Below are positions 18,404 through 27,517 of a stretch of 64,000 nucleotides of DNA, one piece after another (the stretch's first letter is position 1; every line of letters starts with the position of its first letter). The position numbers were made by a program, and so were the translations under genes. This stretch comes from Rhizobium bangladeshense. GTDB taxonomy: Bacteria; Pseudomonadota; Alphaproteobacteria; Rhizobiales; Rhizobiaceae. Below the pieces are notes generated by a model. The model saw only the letters and a program-made list of their open reading frames with translations, had not been told where the DNA came from and made no database searches. Location of the stretch: contig NZ_LYPL01000001.1 in the NCBI RefSeq assembly GCF_001662075.1, positions 620,001-684,000 on the forward strand. The letters run 5' to 3'.

Positions 18404-19899
18404 TTGTAGATAAACCCGATCGAGCCGTGGAACTGCGCATCGGCGACGGGTGCCTCTCGGCGGCCATAGACCTTGTTGACACGGTTGAGGAAGAAGGTCG
18501 CACCGTCATTCTCGGGGCTGAAATTGTCGTCCGGCCGGTTCAGCTGGTTGCGCGCCACCGGACGCACCAGATAGGGCGTTGCGATGATGACGAGCTCGGT
18601 TTCCTGACGTTCGAAGCCCTTCTGGCGGAACAGCGTTCCGAGCAGCGGAATCTTCGAAACGCCGGGCGTGCCGCCCATCGTCTGGGAAACGTTGTCGCGG
18701 ATGAGGCCGGCGAGCGCGATCGAGCCGCCCGAGGGCAGCTCCACCGAGGTCTCTGCCGAACGGCGCTGATAGGTGGCGTTGCCGCTGCCGGCCACCGGCT
18801 CGGAGACGTTGGTCTTGATCTCCAGGCTGATGCGGCCCGACGACAGGACAACCGGCTTGAAGGCCAGGTTGATACCATAATTGAAGGGCACGACGGTGAC
18901 ATTGCCGTCGCTGTCGGTGGTCGAATAAAGCTGCTGGCCGCCGGAATTGAAGGTCGCCGCCTGGCCCGAGATAGCCGTCAGCGTCGGCTCGGCAAGCGTC
19001 CTGACGACCTTGGCCTGCTCCAGCGCATTGAGATAGGTGGAGATATCGTATTTGCCGATCGAGCTCTTGAAGAGTGCCGCCAGGCCGCCGCCAACCGTCG
19101 CCGTCGCGCCGTCGGCACTGGGAGTGCCGAGCTGGGCGACCGTCATGCCGGAGGAATTGGAAACCAGGTTGTCGAAGCCGAGCTGCTTCAGGACCTCACG
19201 ACGGACCTCGGCGATCGTCACCTTGAGGGTGACCTGGTCCTCACCCTCGATCTTCAGCAGGTTAACGACCTGGGAAGTCTGCCGGCCTTCGGCAAAGAGC
19301 GCCACGGCGCTGTCGCCGCCGGTACCGGACGCCGTCTCCGTTCTGGTCGTCGCCTCGCCGCCCTTCAGGAAGACCTGGGCGAGATCGGCGGCCTGGGTGG
19401 CGTCCTGCGGGGTGCGCACGGAGCCGGTCAGGACGATGTTGTCGGAGACGATTTCGACATTGATGGCGGAATCAGGAATGAAGCGGCGGAGATTGGCTTC
19501 GAGACCGGAGACGTCGCGTTCGATCTCGATATCGAGATTGATGATCTCCTGCCCGCCGGCGCCGAAGACAAAAATATTCGTCTGACCGACCTTCTTGCCG
19601 AACAGATAGATGCGCCGCGAGGTACGGGTGACGGCATCGGCCATGCTCGGATCGGATACGAGAATATCGTGCGCATCCTCCGGCAGATCAACGACGACGG
19701 CCTTGTTCAGTCCGAGCTTCAGCCGACGATGCGCGTCGGGGCCGGTCTGCGCGATGCGGATGAGGTTACCAGAATCGGCACGCGCCTGATCGAGGGCGAG
19801 AAGCGGCCCGAAAGGGGCTGGCGCCAGGCCGGTGACGCTGATCGCAAACGAAAGACTGCCTGTCAGGAGAAGCTTGGCGCGCCGCGTTGAATTGCCCAT
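18400..19899 (-). CDS. cpaC: CpaC/RcpA, Flp pilus outer-membrane secretin
   Basis: 499 residues from ATG 19899; AGGGGA seven bases before it favours this over GTG 19905. Signal peptide to about residue 43. N-terminal pilus domain (LPEDAHDILVSDPSMADAV; KKVGQTNIFVFGAGG), a BON-like middle region, and the C-terminal secretin domain with GQQLYST and PLLGTLFRQKGFERQETELVI. It forms the multimeric pore through which the pilus leaves the outer membrane. Twelve bases after cpaB. Confidence 0.94.
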   Translation of the reverse strand: MGNSTRRAKLLLTGSLSFAISVTGLAPAPFGPLLALDQARADSGNLIRIAQTGPDAHRRLKLGLNKAVVVDLPEDAHDILVSDPSMADAVTRTSRRIYLFGKKVGQTNIFVFGAGGQEIINLDIEIERDVSGLEANLRRFIPDSAINVEIVSDNIVLTGSVRTPQDATQAADLAQVFLKGGEATTRTETASGTGGDSAVALFAEGRQTSQVVNLLKIEGEDQVTLKVTIAEVRREVLKQLGFDNLVSNSSGMTVAQLGTPSADGATATVGGGLAALFKSSIGKYDISTYLNALEQAKVVRTLAEPTLTAISGQAATFNSGGQQLYSTTDSDGNVTVVPFNYGINLAFKPVVLSSGRISLEIKTNVSEPVAGSGNATYQRRSAETSVELPSGGSIALAGLIRDNVSQTMGGTPGVSKIPLLGTLFRQKGFERQETELVIIATPYLVRPVARNQLNRPDDNFSPENDGATFFLNRVNKVYGRREAPVADAQFHGSIGFIYK

Positions 19900-19911
19900 T
19901 TGCACGTCCCC

Positions 19912-20727
19912 TTACTCCGGCTTCGGCGCTTCGCCGGCATCCGTTACGATGGAGCCCGACTTGATGACCTGAATGATCGCACTGCCGTTGTCACCGCTCA
20001 GCAGGTAGTCGGCGGCACTGGTATCCTGCTCCTGCGCATCGGCGACCGAGCGCAGCGCGAGCGACAGCCGGTCGGCCATCTGCTGGGCGACGGCGAGAAC
20101 CTTCGTTTGATCGGGCGTAAGCTCGAGCGTCGCAGTGGTGCCGACCACGGCCTTCGAGCCATCATCCTTTTCCTGGATCTGCTGGTCGATGGCGAGAACG
20201 CGGACATTGCTGAGCACCGTTTCTGTGATGAGCTTGTTGGCCTCGGTGCCCTTGCGGACCATGATGACGTCGACGCGGTCGTTCGGCAGGATGAAGCCGC
20301 CGGCGCCTGTTGCCACGGATATCTCGGTCGCGACGGCGCGTTTGCCGGCCGGCAACAGCGAGGACAGAATACGGCTGCTGGAATCGGCGACTTTTTCAGG
20401 CCGGATCGGCTCGCCTTCGAAGATCGGCAGACGCACGACGGCGCCCTGCAGATCCTTGATCGCATCCGGCTTGTCGGCTTCGGTGATGAATCCCTGGACG
20501 ACGCCGCCCTTCGGCCAGGCCATCCAATGCACCGTGTCGTCGCCCAGCCTTGCGCCAACCGGCAGATTGGCGCTCGAGACGAGGATGTTGACGGTGGGTT
20601 CTTTCTCGATGACCGACTGGACCTGGGTGACGACACTGCCACTGCTCGCCATTTGCATCGCCAGGAAGCCGGCGAGGCCGGCTGCCACCAGGGCGACAGC
20701 TAGGATTATCAGGCGGGCCGGTTTCAT
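19912..20727 (-). CDS. cpaB: CpaB/RcpC, Flp pilus assembly protein
   Basis: 271 residues. One N-terminal membrane helix (LIILAVALVAAGLAGFLAM), then a SAF-type domain (VLVSSANLPVGARLGDDTV; GEPIRPEKVA) and a conserved region VATEISVATGAGGFILPNDRVDVI. CpaB proteins are periplasmic and needed for proper assembly or modification of the secretin. First gene after a 110-base gap below cpaA. Confidence 0.92.
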   Translation of the reverse strand: MKPARLIILAVALVAAGLAGFLAMQMASSGSVVTQVQSVIEKEPTVNILVSSANLPVGARLGDDTVHWMAWPKGGVVQGFITEADKPDAIKDLQGAVVRLPIFEGEPIRPEKVADSSSRILSSLLPAGKRAVATEISVATGAGGFILPNDRVDVIMVRKGTEANKLITETVLSNVRVLAIDQQIQEKDDGSKAVVGTTATLELTPDQTKVLAVAQQMADRLSLALRSVADAQEQDTSAADYLLSGDNGSAIIQVIKSGSIVTDAGEAPKPE

Positions 20728-20837
20728 CGATCATTCCTCAAGGCACGATATGTTCGCCCTGCAGAATGCTCAGCAATTGGTATAATTATGGTTAATGGAA
20801 CCCTTACATTTTAAGTTAACGGGCATTTAAAATGCCG

Positions 20838-21356
20838 TTATTTCAGGCTTTCCAGCGCGGCGATGAAGAGCGGCGAGGATGGGAAGGCCATGAAGCCGCC
20901 GATCGCGATCGCGATGCCGTAAGGGATCTTCTTGGCGAGCAGCACCGAGTTAGGCAGCGGCAGGCCGATGGCGAGAATGGTGTTCGACTGGGTTCTCACC
21001 AGCAGGATAAGCAAGGTGATGAGACCGCCGATCATGGCGACGTCGGTCATCAGCAGGGCGAGGGATTGGTTCAGGCCGAACCAGAGCGCGGTGGCGGTCA
21101 GAAGCTTGGCGTCTCCACCGCCCATCACATTGAATGCAAAAAGCGCAAAACAGGTGGCAAGCACGATAGCGGCAGCGGCAAGATGCATGCCGATTGCCGC
21201 TAGGCCCAGGCCGGAAAGCGGCGCGAGCACGAGAAACGAGACGATAAGGATCAGGGAAACGCGGTTCGGGATCGTCATGGTGAACAGATCCGTGAAGGCC
21301 GCCATGGCGAGGCAGAGTGGCAGAATTAGAAAGACTGCAGCTGCGATCATGCGCAT
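20838..21356 (-). CDS. cpaA: CpaA/TadV prepilin peptidase
   Basis: 172 residues with five or six hydrophobic segments. The two catalytic aspartates of the TadV/type IV prepilin peptidase group are seen in FTDLFTMTIPN (Asp23) and GGGDAK (near residue 81). It lacks the N-methylating domain of the large type IV enzymes, as expected for the Tad form. Cleaves the PilA leader and those of the TadE-like pseudopilins. Placed between pilA and cpaB. Confidence 0.92.
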   Translation of the reverse strand: MRMIAAAVFLILPLCLAMAAFTDLFTMTIPNRVSLILIVSFLVLAPLSGLGLAAIGMHLAAAAIVLATCFALFAFNVMGGGDAKLLTATALWFGLNQSLALLMTDVAMIGGLITLLILLVRTQSNTILAIGLPLPNSVLLAKKIPYGIAIAIGGFMAFPSSPLFIAALESLK

Positions 21357-21376
21357 ACCCGATCATCGTAAGATAC

Positions 21377-21409
21377 GAAAAAGGCTCACGGCCGTACAGC
21401 GCGTGAGCC
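21377..21409 (-). terminator. Hairpin terminator between pilA and cpaA
   Basis: On the minus strand the eight-base-pair stem GGCTCACG/CGTGAGCC (arms 21402-21409 and 21383-21390) is followed directly by TTTTTC. It sits 56 bases after the pilA stop. It should end most transcripts after pilA, leaving lower read-through into cpaA and the machine genes. Confidence 0.85.
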
Positions 21410-21465
21410 CGCTCGATAGACCAGCCACCGGCCGGAATGGGAGATGCCGCGTTGCGGCAACTCGC

Positions 21466-21651
21466 TTAGTTGGCCGCCGAAGTGGCGCCGTCCATCTTGG
21501 TGCTCAGGCCGTTGAACGTGTTGCCGATCTTGCCGCCGAGGCTCGTTGCGCCGGTGATGAGCGCGACGGAAATGAGGGCGGCGATCAGGCCGTATTCGAT
21601 TGCGGTCGCGCCGGATTCGTCCTTCAGAAAACGGCTAAAAAGCTTGGTCAT
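21466..21651 (-). CDS. pilA: Flp-type major pilin
   Basis: 61 residues, typical Flp pilin size. A short basic leader ends KDESG, cleavage is expected after Gly14 before ATAIEYGLIAALISVALI, which carries the Flp motif with Glu5 and Tyr6 of the mature pilin. The remaining 30 residues are small and polar. Exported by the cpa/tad system coded downstream on the same strand and processed by CpaA. A terminator follows and a long regulatory region precedes it. Confidence 0.95.
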   Translation of the reverse strand: MTKLFSRFLKDESGATAIEYGLIAALISVALITGATSLGGKIGNTFNGLSTKMDGATSAAN

Positions 21652-22028
21652 GGTTACTCCTAACTCCAGTTGATGTTCAGCACGTCCGCCAACTGTTGCC
21701 GTTGATCGGATGACCGCAATCTAATGAATGGGCGTTTCCATCGGCTTAAGAAAAAGAGTTAACGAGGTGTGAAGGCAATAAGAGCCCGCTTTAGGGTAAG
21801 TATTACCTTATTCATTTCTCTAAATATTTAACAATATTCCTGGGTAACGACGGGTTTCATCTGGAAATAGCACGGGAGCCGTATCCAACTGAGACGTGTG
21901 CCGCCCGGAGCGCGTGCCAAATCAGATCATCCTGCCTCACCTCGAAACAACTGGGTGAGTTTAAAGCTTCATTCACCATTCTTTTCCATTCTATGCGCTA
22001 TTGCGCTGTGATCGTGAAAGAGGACCAA
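21652..22028. promoter_or_regulatory. Divergent promoter region between pilA and the plus-strand pseudopilin unit
   Basis: No gene in these 377 bases, which are AT-richer than the surroundings. They must hold the pilA promoter (minus) and that of the gene at 22029 (plus). A perfect inverted repeat GGTAAGTATTACC lies at 21795-21807, and two TTAA motifs at 21746-21749 and 21759-21762. The ribosome site AGAGGA precedes 22029. Which regulator binds here cannot be told. Confidence 0.55.
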
Positions 22029-22439
22029 ATGTCATCGAGCGGCAAATCCATTTTCTTTGCCGGCATGATCGCCGTTTTCGGTGTTTCGGGAGTTTCCGCG
22101 GCCGCAGACGATGACATGCTGCGCGTCTATATGGATCACGCGCGCGTGTTGAAGCTCGACCGCCCCGTCAGCAAGGTGATCGTCGGCAATGCCAAGGTCG
22201 CCGACGCGACCGTGGCCGATGCCAAGACGATCGTCCTGACAGGACGCAGCTTCGGCACGACCAATCTCGTTCTGCTGGACGCCGACGGCAACGCCATCCT
22301 CGACGAGCGCATCCTGGTGTCGATCGATGAGGGCAACACGGTGCGCGTCTACCGGCTGACAGAGCGCTCCGTGCTGTCCTGCACGCCGAACTGCGAGCAG
22401 CACGCTCAGCAGGCGGCCGGCGGCACCACGTCCCCTTGA
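22029..22439 (+). CDS. Small secretin-N-like (pilus assembly N-terminal domain) protein
   Basis: 136 residues from ATG 22029, preceded by AGAGGA. A signal peptide ends near VSAAADDD. The body, with DRPVSKVIVGNAKVADATV and LTGRSFGTTNLVLLDADGN, matches the N-terminal domain of CpaC-type secretins but without any pore domain. A short tail carries two Cys (SCTPNC). It is exported and may contact the secretin or the pilus base. Divergent from pilA; upstream of two TadE-like genes. Confidence 0.8.
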   Translation: MSSSGKSIFFAGMIAVFGVSGVSAAADDDMLRVYMDHARVLKLDRPVSKVIVGNAKVADATVADAKTIVLTGRSFGTTNLVLLDADGNAILDERILVSIDEGNTVRVYRLTERSVLSCTPNCEQHAQQAAGGTTSP

Positions 22440-22548
22440 TCGGCCAGGCGCAGATCTTCACATTCGTTAAAATCGTCGTATCGGACTGAAACGGAAAATC
22501 AACGAACGGACCCTAGTGTGGAAGGTAGATGTCGCTCGGGTCCAGGCA

Positions 22549-23184
22549 ATGACGGTAGTTGATCAGAAGACGGATGGGAAGCGCGCCTTCGCGCCATTCC
22601 GTTTTTTCCAGTTTCGCGCTGCCGTCCGCTCGCGCGACGGCGCCGCGGCGATCGAATTCGCCCTGCTTGCCATCCCATATTTCGTCGTAATCTTCGCGAT
22701 CCTCGAAACCTTCATCGCTTTCGCCGCCGAAGAACTCGTCTCCAATGCCGTCGATACGATGAGCCGCCGGATGCGGACCGGGCAGATCACTTACAATCTC
22801 GGCCGTACGACCGATATGACTCAAACGCAATTCCGTCAGGCCTTCTGCGGCGAGATCGCGATCCTGATCAGCTGCTCGGCGACCGAGGCCGCCACGCCGA
22901 GCAAGCTCTACCTGGATGTGCAGACCTTCGCCGCCTTCTCGGCCATTCCGACGACAATCCCCAAACTCTCCACCGACAGATATTCCGACATCAACACGGC
23001 GGCCATGAAATATTCGCCCGGCGGCGCCGGCACGATCAACATGCTGCGCGCCTATTATCGCTGGGAAATCATCACGGATCTGGTCCGGCCCTACATCACG
23101 ACGATCCGTCCCTCCGACGGTTCGATGCCAACGCAATATCTGATTATCGCGACCGCGGCCTTCCAGAACGAGCAGTATCCATAA
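22549..23184 (+). CDS. TadE-like pseudopilin
   Basis: About 211 residues from ATG 22549; GTG 22516 in the same frame is possible. The prepilin-like segment RDGAAAIEFALLAIPYFVVI has a Gly before a hydrophobic stretch with Glu at position 5, the pattern cleaved by CpaA/TadV. The periplasmic part is polar with two Cys. TadE/TadF pseudopilins are minor components needed for Flp pilus formation. Overlaps the next TadE-like gene by one base. Confidence 0.8.
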   Translation: MTVVDQKTDGKRAFAPFRFFQFRAAVRSRDGAAAIEFALLAIPYFVVIFAILETFIAFAAEELVSNAVDTMSRRMRTGQITYNLGRTTDMTQTQFRQAFCGEIAILISCSATEAATPSKLYLDVQTFAAFSAIPTTIPKLSTDRYSDINTAAMKYSPGGAGTINMLRAYYRWEIITDLVRPYITTIRPSDGSMPTQYLIIATAAFQNEQYP

Positions 23185-23765
23185 TGGCGTTGCGCAACCC
23201 ATTCACCAGACTGGCGCTGACGGCGCGGCGGCTGATCCGAAAGCGCCAGGGCGCCGGCGCGATCGAGTTCGCGATCCTCTTTCCCGTGCTGGTCATGCTC
23301 TATATCGGCGCTTTCGAGATCACGATCGGCCTCAGCGTCTCCAAGCGCGCAACCCGCGCCGCCGGTTCGATCGCCGATCTTGTCACCCAGCAGCAATCCG
23401 TCACGAAGAGCACGCTCGCAGAGATGCGTTCGGTCGCAACCGCGATCTTCGTGCCCTACAACTCGTCATCGCTGACGCTGAAGATCACCGGGATTACCAT
23501 CGACGCCAGCGCCAATGCGACGGTGCTCTGGTCCTGGGCGCAGGACGGGAGCGTGCCCTATGCCAAGAACGGCGCGGTCAGCGACATACCCTCGGACATG
23601 AAGACGGCCAACAGCTTCCTCGTCCGCAGCGAACTCAGCATTCCCTATACAATGTTCCTGTTCGCGCCGAACTTCATGCCGGATGGGATGCGCACGATCA
23701 CCATCAGCCGCAGCTATTTCTACCGCCAGCGGCAAGGCGATTCGATCCCCTGCGGCGACTGCTGA
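23184..23765 (+). CDS. TadE/TadF-like pseudopilin
   Basis: 193 residues. Basic N-terminus, then KRQGAGAIEFAILFPVLVML, a prepilin-type cleavage and membrane segment near residues 23-43, then a periplasmic domain ending with a Cys pair (CGDC). ATG 23184 shares a base with the stop of the preceding gene. The two genes are probably the TadE/TadF pair of this locus. Confidence 0.8.
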   Translation: MALRNPFTRLALTARRLIRKRQGAGAIEFAILFPVLVMLYIGAFEITIGLSVSKRATRAAGSIADLVTQQQSVTKSTLAEMRSVATAIFVPYNSSSLTLKITGITIDASANATVLWSWAQDGSVPYAKNGAVSDIPSDMKTANSFLVRSELSIPYTMFLFAPNFMPDGMRTITISRSYFYRQRQGDSIPCGDC

Positions 23766-23868
23766 CGGCTTCGCGATCTCGAATTTGCCAAGCCGGCCGC
23801 GGCATTATATGCCTGGGCCTTAGCCGCTTCCGACCTACCGGAGGGGTGATCGGTCTTTCGGGTGTAAC

Positions 23869-25089
23869 ATGGCGCGTGCCTTTCTCTTCGTTCTGGATTC
23901 CTTCGGCGTCGGCGGCGCGCCGGATGCGGCGGCCTATGGCGACGAGGGTGCCGATACGCTCGGTCACATCGCGGAATTCTGTGCAGCCGGCGCCGGCGAT
24001 CGCGACGGATTGCGCGGCGGGCCGCTTTCCTTGCCCAACATGTCGGAACTGGGATTGATGCACATCGCACGGTCCGCCTCCGGCCGTTTCCCCGCCGGCA
24101 TGCCAGTCCCGGACAAGGTTTACGGCGTTTATGGCGCCGCCAGCGAAATCTCGCGCGGCAAGGATACGCCGTCCGGCCATTGGGAGATCGCCGGCACGCC
24201 GGTCAGCTTCGACTGGGGGTATTTCCCGACCGAGGGCGAGGCCTTCCCTCAGCAATTGATCGAGGCGCTGTGCCGGGAGGCTGACGTGCCGGGCATTCTT
24301 GGCAATTGCCACGCCTCGGGAACTGATATCATCGCCCGGCTCGGCGAGGACCATATCCGCACCGGCAAGCCGATCTGCTACACCTCTTCGGATTCGGTCT
24401 TCCAGGTCGCAGCGCACGAGCTGCATTTCGGCCTCGATCGGCTGCTCGCCTTCTGCCGTATCGCTCGGGGACTGCTCGATCCCTACAATATTGGCCGCGT
24501 CATCGCCCGGCCATTCGTCGGCCATTCGGCTTCCACCTTTCAACGCACCGGAAACCGGCGCGACTTCTCCGTGCTGCCACCGGAGCCGACGCTGCTCGAC
24601 CGGCTGCTCGAGCACGGCCGGCATGTGCATGCTGTGGGAAAGATCGGCGACATCTTTGCCCATCAGGGCATTTCCAGGCTGATCAAGGCAAACGGCAACG
24701 AGGCACTGATGGATGCGACGTTGTCGGCGATCGACGAGGCGGAGGACGGCGATCTCGTCTTCACCAATTTCGTCGATTTCGACATGAATTACGGCCATCG
24801 CCGCGACGTGCCGGGTTATGCCGCAGCCCTCGAAGCCTTCGATGCGCGCCTGCCCGAAGTCCACAAGAAGCTGAAGCCCGGCGATCTTGTCGTGCTCACC
24901 GCCGACCATGGCTGCGATCCGACCTGGCGCGGCACCGACCATACGCGCGAACGCGTGCCTGTTATCGCCTATGGCCCCGGCATCCGGTCGCGTTCGATAG
25001 GCGTACGCCGCACCTACTCCGATATCGGCGAAAGCATTGCGCGCCATCTCGGCATTCCGGCCGGGCCGCATGGGAGGAGTTTTCTGTGA
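23869..25089 (+). CDS. deoB: Phosphopentomutase
   Basis: 406 residues. Interconverts (deoxy)ribose 1-phosphate and 5-phosphate, linking nucleoside phosphorolysis to DeoC and the pentose phosphate pathway. Alkaline-phosphatase-like metalloenzyme: metal-binding Asp in [11 protein letters not shown], the phosphorylated Thr100 in [10 protein letters not shown], and metal sites in [11 protein letters not shown] and [11 protein letters not shown]. Its stop overlaps the add start. First gene of deoB-add-upp. Confidence 0.97.
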   Translation: MARAFLFVLDSFGVGGAPDAAAYGDEGADTLGHIAEFCAAGAGDRDGLRGGPLSLPNMSELGLMHIARSASGRFPAGMPVPDKVYGVYGAASEISRGKDTPSGHWEIAGTPVSFDWGYFPTEGEAFPQQLIEALCREADVPGILGNCHASGTDIIARLGEDHIRTGKPICYTSSDSVFQVAAHELHFGLDRLLAFCRIARGLLDPYNIGRVIARPFVGHSASTFQRTGNRRDFSVLPPEPTLLDRLLEHGRHVHAVGKIGDIFAHQGISRLIKANGNEALMDATLSAIDEAEDGDLVFTNFVDFDMNYGHRRDVPGYAAALEAFDARLPEVHKKLKPGDLVVLTADHGCDPTWRGTDHTRERVPVIAYGPGIRSRSIGVRRTYSDIGESIARHLGIPAGPHGRSFL

Positions 25090-26054
25090 CATCGCATTTG
25101 AAGAAGGTCGAGCTGCATTGCCACCTTGAGGGCGCTGCACCCCCTGCCCTGACCGAAGCGCAAGCGCGGAAATACGGCATCGACATCAGCGGGCAGCTTC
25201 GCGACGGCGCCTATGTCTGGCATGATTTCGCAAGTTTCCTCGAATGCTACGACAAGGTTTCGGAGGTCTACAGGACCGAGGAGGACTATGCGCTTCTGAC
25301 CGAAACCTATCTCGATGAACTGGCCGCCATCAACACCATCTACAGCGAACTCATCGTCTCACCCGATCACGGCAAACGCATCGGGCTCGGCGCCGATGCC
25401 TATATAGCGGGTGTCTGCGAAGGCATCCGGCGCGCTCGGGAAAAGAGCGGCATCGAGGCCCGGCTGATCGTCACCGGCGAGCGGCATTTCGGTCCGGAGA
25501 GCGTGATTGCGGCTGCCGAATATGCCGCCAAGGCCGGCAACCCGTTGATCACCGGTTTCAATCTTGCCGGCGAAGAGCGCATGGGCCGCGTGGCCGATTA
25601 TGCCCGCGCCTTCGATATCGCCCGCGATGCCGGCCTGGGGCTCACCATCCATGCCGGCGAGGTTTGCGGCGCCTTCAGCGTCGCCGATGCACTTGATGCC
25701 GTGCGCCCCGCGCGCATCGGCCATGGCGTGCGCGCCGTCGAAGATCTCGATCTGGTGAAGCGGCTTGCCGATCTCGGCACCGTGCTCGAGATCTGCCCCG
25801 GCTCCAATATTGCATTGCGGGTCTTTCCCGATTTCGCTTCGCATCCGCTGCGCCGGCTGAAGGAAGCGGGCGTGCAGGTGACGATCAGCTCGGATGATCC
25901 GCCTTTCTTTGATACGTCGCTCGAACGGGAGTATGCGCTTGCCGCTGAAGCTTTCGGCTTCGGCGATGCGGAGATCGACGCCATGACGCGCACCGCAATC
26001 GAAGCGGCCTTCGTCGACGAGGACACGCGGAGGGCTCTGCTCGCCCGCCTTTGA
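25086..26054 (+). CDS. add: Adenosine deaminase-family enzyme
   Basis: 322 residues from a GTG that overlaps the deoB stop by four bases. Zinc site His11 and His13 in ELHCHLEG, a third His in TIHAGEVCG, catalytic Glu in the same motif, and zinc Asp in SSDDPPFF. Converts adenosine or deoxyadenosine to inosine or deoxyinosine, which PunA can then split. The SDDPPFF form of the last motif is also seen in adenine-deaminase-like members, so adenine as substrate is not excluded, but the deo context favours the nucleoside. Confidence 0.88.
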   Translation: MTSHLKKVELHCHLEGAAPPALTEAQARKYGIDISGQLRDGAYVWHDFASFLECYDKVSEVYRTEEDYALLTETYLDELAAINTIYSELIVSPDHGKRIGLGADAYIAGVCEGIRRAREKSGIEARLIVTGERHFGPESVIAAAEYAAKAGNPLITGFNLAGEERMGRVADYARAFDIARDAGLGLTIHAGEVCGAFSVADALDAVRPARIGHGVRAVEDLDLVKRLADLGTVLEICPGSNIALRVFPDFASHPLRRLKEAGVQVTISSDDPPFFDTSLEREYALAAEAFGFGDAEIDAMTRTAIEAAFVDEDTRRALLARL

Positions 26055-26185
26055 GAGTGAGAGCCTGTCCTGACCAGGAAAGGCTCCGGAGGTTGGGGAA
26101 GATCGGCGCAAATTCGGCTGCACTCTTGCGGTCGGCCCGATTTCCGTGAAAGAAACATTCGATAGAAAGAATGAAAGGCTTCCCC

Positions 26186-26815
26186 ATGGACGGCGTCACG
26201 GTCATCGATCACCCGCTTGTGCAGCACAAGCTCACCATCATGCGGCGCAAGGAGACATCGACGGGAAGTTTCCGGCGGCTGCTGCGGGAAATCTCCACGC
26301 TGCTCTGTTACGAGGTCACCCGCGATCTCGAATTGACGATGGCAACGATCGAGACGCCGCTACAGACGATGGAATCGCCGATCCTAGAAGGCAAGAAGCT
26401 GGTCTTCGCCTCGATCCTGCGTGCCGGCAACGGGCTGCTTGAAGGCATGCTCGACCTGGTGCCTTCCGCCCGCGTCTCTCATATCGGCGTCTACCGCGAT
26501 CACGAAACGCTGCAGCCGGTCGAGTATTATTTCAAAGCGCCGGAAGATGTGGCCGAGCGCCTGATCGTCGTCGTCGACCCGATGCTGGCGACCGGCAACT
26601 CCTCGATCGCGGCGATCGACAAGCTGAAGGAACGCGGCGCCCACAATATCCGCTTCCTCTGCCTGCTTGCCGCCCCGGAGGGCATCCGCAATTTCCGCGC
26701 CGCGCATCCCGACGTTCCCGTCTTCACCGCGGCGATCGACAGCCACCTCAACGAGAAGGGCTATATCGTGCCCGGCCTCGGCGACGCCGGCGACCGCATG
26801 TACGGCACCAAGTAA
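26186..26815 (+). CDS. upp: Uracil phosphoribosyltransferase
   Basis: 209 residues from ATG 26186, which has AAAGG eight bases before it and gives the usual family length; ATG 26171 is the alternative. The PRPP-binding loop [12 protein letters not shown] and the C-terminal uracil-binding segment [18 protein letters not shown] identify it. Makes UMP from uracil and PRPP, recovering uracil released by DeoA. Follows add by 131 bases and is ended by a hairpin. Confidence 0.97.
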   Translation: MDGVTVIDHPLVQHKLTIMRRKETSTGSFRRLLREISTLLCYEVTRDLELTMATIETPLQTMESPILEGKKLVFASILRAGNGLLEGMLDLVPSARVSHIGVYRDHETLQPVEYYFKAPEDVAERLIVVVDPMLATGNSSIAAIDKLKERGAHNIRFLCLLAAPEGIRNFRAAHPDVPVFTAAIDSHLNEKGYIVPGLGDAGDRMYGTK

Positions 26816-26847
26816 TTCAGCCTTCCTTTACCAAATCGAAAGAGTTT

Positions 26848-26880
26848 AACGGCCCGGCGGTTCGCCTCGGGCCGTTTTCC
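26848..26880 (+). terminator. Rho-independent terminator after upp
   Basis: Nine-base-pair stem AACGGCCCG (26848-26856) with CGGGCCGTT (26868-26876), then TTCC. It is 33 bases after the upp stop and ends the deoB-add-upp unit. Confidence 0.75.
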
Positions 26881-26977
26881 TGCCGATATTAGCAACTTAT
26901 CAGCACTTGCGGCTTAGCAGTCTGGAAGCATGAGGCCCCGCATGAAGCGGGGTTTATACAGGAAGGATTTCTGTTTC

Positions 26978-27511
26978 ATGCTCGTGCGTACGATCATATT
27001 CGCCAGCATCGCCGCGGTGCTCGCCACACAGGTACCGTCCTTCTTCGCCGGCACCGGCCAACAGTCCGCCGACACTCTTTCCGCCAATTACATCTCGACC
27101 GAAAGCAGTAAGCCCGCAGCCCCCGCACCCGTCTCCGGCAGCAATGTGATCCGGCTGCAGGCGGATGCGCAGGGCCACTATACCGGCAGTTTCAAGATCA
27201 ACGGCAAGCCGGTGCAAGGCCTGATCGATACCGGCGCCACCTATGTCGCGCTCAACGAGACGCTCGCGCGCCGGCTGGGCTTCACAGCCAACCAGCTCGA
27301 TTTCCGCTATGGTGTCAACACCGCGAACGGCCAGACCAAGGCCGCGCATGTGACGCTCGACCGGATCGAAATCGGCGGCATCCGCGTCCGCGATGTCGAA
27401 GCCTTCGTCCTCAAGGATGACGCGCTGACGACGACGCTGGTCGGTATGAGCTTCCTGCAGAAGCTCGCCTCCTATTCCGTCGCTGACGGCTCGCTCAGCC
27501 TCAAGCAATAG
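26978..27511 (+). CDS. Retropepsin-like aspartic protease family protein
   Basis: 177 residues from ATG 26978 after AGGAAGGA. An N-terminal membrane anchor (TIIFASIAAVLATQVPSFF) is followed by a low-complexity linker and a single retropepsin-type domain: the catalytic motif LIDTGATYVAL at about residue 79, and LVGMSFLQKLASY at the end. Such one-domain proteins should dimerise to form one active site in the periplasm. Targets unknown. Its stop is six bases from the convergent deoA stop. Confidence 0.85.
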   Translation: MLVRTIIFASIAAVLATQVPSFFAGTGQQSADTLSANYISTESSKPAAPAPVSGSNVIRLQADAQGHYTGSFKINGKPVQGLIDTGATYVALNETLARRLGFTANQLDFRYGVNTANGQTKAAHVTLDRIEIGGIRVRDVEAFVLKDDALTTTLVGMSFLQKLASYSVADGSLSLKQ

Positions 27512-27517
27512 AATGCG

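Noticed and set aside
20781..20837. TATAAT motif and AACGGGCATT/AATGCCGTT hairpin between cpaB and cpaA
   Set aside because: The TATAAT is on the plus strand, facing away from cpaB, and the hairpin lacks a T-run; too weak to call as promoter or terminator.
21746..21762. Possible CtrA box upstream of pilA (two TTAA motifs)
   Set aside because: Spacing is 9 bases, while the CtrA full site has TTAA-N7-TTAA. Regulation by CtrA may still occur but is not supported here.
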